From positions 1-64,000 of the forward strand of contig JAGAJL010000002.1 in assembly GCA_017626095.1 (NCBI GenBank): a DNA stretch of 64,000 nt. Direction: 5' to 3'. The notes beneath the pieces are model-generated. The model made no database searches and was not told the origin of the DNA. It worked only from the letters and a program-made list of their open reading frames with translations. Origin of the DNA: Lachnospiraceae bacterium. GTDB lineage: Bacteria > Bacillota > Clostridia > Lachnospirales > Lachnospiraceae. A program made the position numbers and the translations under genes. Of this stretch, positions 61,504-64,000 are shown piece by piece. Numbering within the stretch: the stretch's first letter is position 1; the number at the start of each line of letters is the position of its first letter.

Positions 61504-63114
61504 ATGATTAAAAGTAATGAGTTGAGTGTCAAAATGAAGATAAATGTATTAAGTGTTGGAAAATATATAAAATTCATCCTGGTATGGATGATTAGTATGT
61601 GTCTCATATCAAGTGTGAATGATATTGTTTATGCAGAAACTAAGATTGACAGTATCATTAGTGAAACGGAAATTGAAGGCCAGACTTTTTTGGTATATAC
61701 ACACCAAAATTCGAAAGTGGATTTTACTCCTACAGCGGAAGATAGCCAGGCTTTTTTTGGAAGTCAGCCATGTAGCGTTCTTAATATTGAAAAAGTAGAT
61801 GTTGTACCTCAAGGAATTACCTATGATTGTATCATAGACGTTTCCGGTTCTATGGATCAGAAACGAATCGAAAAAGCAAAAGAAATGTTATGTAAACTTG
61901 TTGCTGATAAAAAGGATACAGATGTTTTTCGTATTACGTGTATGGGAAATGAAAGAAAAAGTTCCGAGTTTATGACTTCATCAGATGAAATTATTGAATG
62001 TATCAGTCGTATTGAATTGACAAATGAAGATACAAATTTATATGACAGTATAAAAGAGGAATTATCGGCTTTGCAGGAAAATCAATCACTGCCTGAAAGA
62101 AAGTGTTTAATTATTTTTTCTGATGGTGCAGATGATCATGCCTCCGGGATCACTCGTGAAGAAGCACAAAAAGCAATTGAAGAAAGTGGTATTCCTGTTT
62201 TTACAATTGCTATGTTAAATGAAAAATATACCGATGTGCAGTTAGAAGCGACCAAAATTTTAGGTAGTTTTGGAAGAGCATCTTTTGGAGGGGAGCATTT
62301 TGTTCCCCAGATTGATGAATGGGAGTATGAGGAAGCAATTGAGCAAATTGAAGCTGTGTGTAATGAAAGTCTATTGGTAACCATTGATTTAAGTGACTTA
62401 AAATTACAAAATACAACTTATGATATGACATTGTATCTTTCTGATAAAGAAAAGGCTTCCACTGTTTATTATGAAATTGATTCAGATTTAGCAATGGAAT
62501 TGCTTTTGAGTAAACCACAGGAGAATTTGACATTAAATGAGGTTAATGATAAAAATGTGGATTTAGCATCAAAAGCAGATGATGACGATGAAAACGAGAA
62601 TTCTATGACGCAAGTTAGTGCGAATCAGATAGATAAATTAAGTCTCAGAAAGGATAGGTTTGATCAGCTATCGAAGTGGAAAGAAGAAATTGGAAGCCCC
62701 CAAATACTTATTGGGGCTATAGTGATAGTATTTTTTGTTTGGCTTTTCTTATTTATTATAGTATTGCTTAATAAAAGTAAACAAAAAAATCATTCTACAA
62801 AAGAAAGCAGAGAAATCCCTCCATACATTGACATTGTTTTACATAGACAAAACGATCATGCAGAAATAAAAGAACGTCTTAAGGATGAGCTTTCGTTGGG
62901 ACGTGGAAATTTGTGCGATATTATCATATCGGATGATGCATTATCGGAAATACATTGTATTCTTTTATATCGTAAGGGAAATGTATATATCGTTGATCAG
63001 GATTCGACGAATGGAACATATGTTAATGGAATTCCTCAAAAGGGCTCTTACGAAATTAGCTCAGGGGATGTTCTCTTACTGGGTTCATATGAATATGTAG
63101 TTTTATGGGAATAA
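61504..63114 (+). CDS. Secreted VWA domain, membrane helix, cytoplasmic FHA protein
   Basis: 536 aa (an ATG at 61534 is an alternative start). A signal-like helix (about 21-40) leads to an outer region with a von Willebrand A domain; the MIDAS motif D112-V-S114-G-S116 is intact and IFSDGADDH lies near 207. A single strong membrane helix (about 403-425, PQILIGAIVIVFFVWLFL) is followed by a cytoplasmic FHA domain from about 455 (LSLGRGNLCDIII, then DQDSTNGTYVNGIP). This is a transmembrane receptor layout: outside metal-dependent adhesion, inside phosphothreonine binding. Its ligand is unknown. Confidence 0.88.
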   Translation: MIKSNELSVKMKINVLSVGKYIKFILVWMISMCLISSVNDIVYAETKIDSIISETEIEGQTFLVYTHQNSKVDFTPTAEDSQAFFGSQPCSVLNIEKVDVVPQGITYDCIIDVSGSMDQKRIEKAKEMLCKLVADKKDTDVFRITCMGNERKSSEFMTSSDEIIECISRIELTNEDTNLYDSIKEELSALQENQSLPERKCLIIFSDGADDHASGITREEAQKAIEESGIPVFTIAMLNEKYTDVQLEATKILGSFGRASFGGEHFVPQIDEWEYEEAIEQIEAVCNESLLVTIDLSDLKLQNTTYDMTLYLSDKEKASTVYYEIDSDLAMELLLSKPQENLTLNEVNDKNVDLASKADDDDENENSMTQVSANQIDKLSLRKDRFDQLSKWKEEIGSPQILIGAIVIVFFVWLFLFIIVLLNKSKQKNHSTKESREIPPYIDIVLHRQNDHAEIKERLKDELSLGRGNLCDIIISDDALSEIHCILLYRKGNVYIVDQDSTNGTYVNGIPQKGSYEISSGDVLLLGSYEYVVLWE

Positions 63115-63134
63115 AATGAGAAAAAGGTGATTTC

Positions 63135-63869
63135 GTGTTAGTCGGGATATATTCAGATCAAGGTGCAAGAGAATATAACGAAGATAGTTGCACCGTTTTT
63201 AAAAAAGGGAATCTATTATGCGCAATTATGGCAGATGGTCTCGGTGGACATGGTGGTGGAGATATTGCATCGCGTACAGCGGTTGATGTTATAAAAAATA
63301 ACGTAAAAAAAGCTGGACAAGTAGATGATATTACACAGAGTCAATTTAATTCATGGTTCGAACAGGCAAATGCGAGCATTGTGGCAATACAAAATCGTGA
63401 ATGTCAAATGAAAACGACTTTAGCTGTTTTATGTATGAATGTTGTTTCAGGAAAAGTAAGCTTTGCTCATCTTGGCGATAGTCGTATTTATCATTTTCTG
63501 GATGGAAAAGAAATTTTTTGCACTTTTGATCATAGTGTTTCAAGAATGGCCGTTCTTGCAGGAGAAATAAGCATTGATGAAGTTCGCTTTCATAAGGATC
63601 GTAGTAAACTGCTAAAGGTAGTAGGAAAGGAGAATTTTAGCCCTCCTGAATTTGGAAATACAATAGTGAATCATGATCATAAGCATGCATTTCTACTATG
63701 CACGGATGGTTTTTGGGAATATGTTACGGAACAGGAGATGGAAGATACCCTGATTCAATCAGAACATCCGGAAGACTGGATTAAAAAGATGTATAAAATT
63801 CTTAAGAACAAAGTTCGTGAAGAAAACATTCATAATGATAATAATTCTGCAATTGCCATATTCTTTTAG
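63135..63869 (+). CDS. PP2C-family protein phosphatase 2
   Basis: 244 aa from a GTG after AAAAAGGTGA, 18 bases after the VWA-FHA stop. Metal-site motifs: REYNEDSC near 12-19, MADGLGGHGGGD near 34-45, LGDSRIYHFLDG near 115 and a terminal NDNNSAIAIFF. It is close to PrpC/Stp1 phosphatases that oppose Hanks-type kinases. It differs substantially from the first PP2C gene, so the two are not a recent duplication. The likely kinase gene starts 65 bases later. Confidence 0.92.
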   Translation: MLVGIYSDQGAREYNEDSCTVFKKGNLLCAIMADGLGGHGGGDIASRTAVDVIKNNVKKAGQVDDITQSQFNSWFEQANASIVAIQNRECQMKTTLAVLCMNVVSGKVSFAHLGDSRIYHFLDGKEIFCTFDHSVSRMAVLAGEISIDEVRFHKDRSKLLKVVGKENFSPPEFGNTIVNHDHKHAFLLCTDGFWEYVTEQEMEDTLIQSEHPEDWIKKMYKILKNKVREENIHNDNNSAIAIFF

Positions 63870-63934
63870 CAGTATGCAGATTATGAAAGGATTTATTTCT
63901 TAATAAATAGATTAAAATACATTTGGAGAAAAAA

Positions 63935-64000
63935 ATGGATATTAATAATTTATGCCCTCATTGTATGAGGGAAATCAAAGAAGGAAAAAAAGAAAGATGT
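63935..64000 (+). CDS. Start of a zinc-ribbon protein, possibly a Ser/Thr kinase (cut by window end)
   Basis: Only 22 codons are visible (MDINNLCPHCMREIKEGKKE then RC), after a GGAGAA ribosome site. The CPHC pair at residues 7-10 and the terminal C suggest an N-terminal zinc ribbon. In related Clostridia, proteins starting this way and lying next to FHA/PP2C genes often continue into a Hanks-type Ser/Thr kinase domain; that is an inference from my knowledge of such loci and cannot be seen here. Confidence 0.7.
   Translation, partial: MDINNLCPHCMREIKEGKKERC

Overview
This 64 kb window looks like chromosome of a low-GC, spore-forming Clostridia, most likely a Lachnospiraceae-type anaerobe. Support: AT-rich intergenic DNA, strong AGGAGG-type ribosome sites, TTGACA/TATAAT promoters, a CGAAC-N4-GTTCG-type LexA box before recA, sporulation genes (spoIIM, spoVB-like, a Spo0A-type DNA-binding protein), and Clostridia gene orders (DUF177-rpmF-plsX-acpP-rnc-smc-ftsY; yicC-gmk-rpoZ-rimO-pgsA-cinA-recA-recX-rny; ylxM-ffh-rpsP-khpA-rimM-trmD). 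No rRNA, tRNA, CRISPR array, transposase or phage gene was seen. Species cannot be told from the sequence alone.

Layout. 1-4.6 kb: tmcAL, pta and a polytopic membrane protein. 4.8-13.8 kb: DUF177/rpmF, then lipid synthesis (plsX, acpP), RNase III, SMC, FtsY and threonine deaminase. 13.8-17.8 kb: three unusual genes: a TPR-DUF4037-DUF4125 fusion, an SCP2-like domain with a histone-H1-like tail, and a Spo0A DNA-binding domain without a receiver. 17.9-31.5 kb: glgA, rqcH, then the yicC-to-cinA run, a zinc-ribbon membrane protein, and SOS-controlled recA-recX followed by rny. 31.6-40.2 kb: purC, an aspartate aminotransferase-like gene, NUDIX, spoIIM, xerD, DAHP synthase, a SpoVB-like flippase and a PHP phosphatase. 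40.3-50.1 kb: the lower glycolysis genes gap, pgk, tpiA and gpmI, split by a cation-efflux gene and a giant membrane protein. 50.2-55 kb: yitT, then the SRP/ribosome maturation operon. 55-57.8 kb: a NatAB-like ABC exporter whose permease is fused to a CPBP intramembrane protease.

57.9-64 kb, running off the right edge, is the most interesting part. It is a compact phospho-signalling island: an XRE regulator, two duplicated FHA membrane proteins, a zinc-ribbon/FHA protein, a PP2C phosphatase, a secreted-VWA/TM/FHA protein, a second PP2C, and the first 22 codons of a zinc-ribbon protein that may be the cognate Ser/Thr kinase. A repeated E-x-T-V-A-M motif in this island looks like a candidate phosphothreonine docking site for FHA domains.

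Intergenic DNA carries a family of about 250 bp palindromic elements (two copies, opposite orientation), several REP-like hairpins and many intrinsic terminators. Starts were moved to the best ribosome-binding site where the longest frame extended too far upstream (rnc, ilvA, the DUF4037 protein, the Spo0A-like gene, yicC, gmk, rimO, recA, aspT, spoIIM, gap, tpiA, gpmI, yitT, ylxM, rimM, natA, and the 59997 and 60640 genes).
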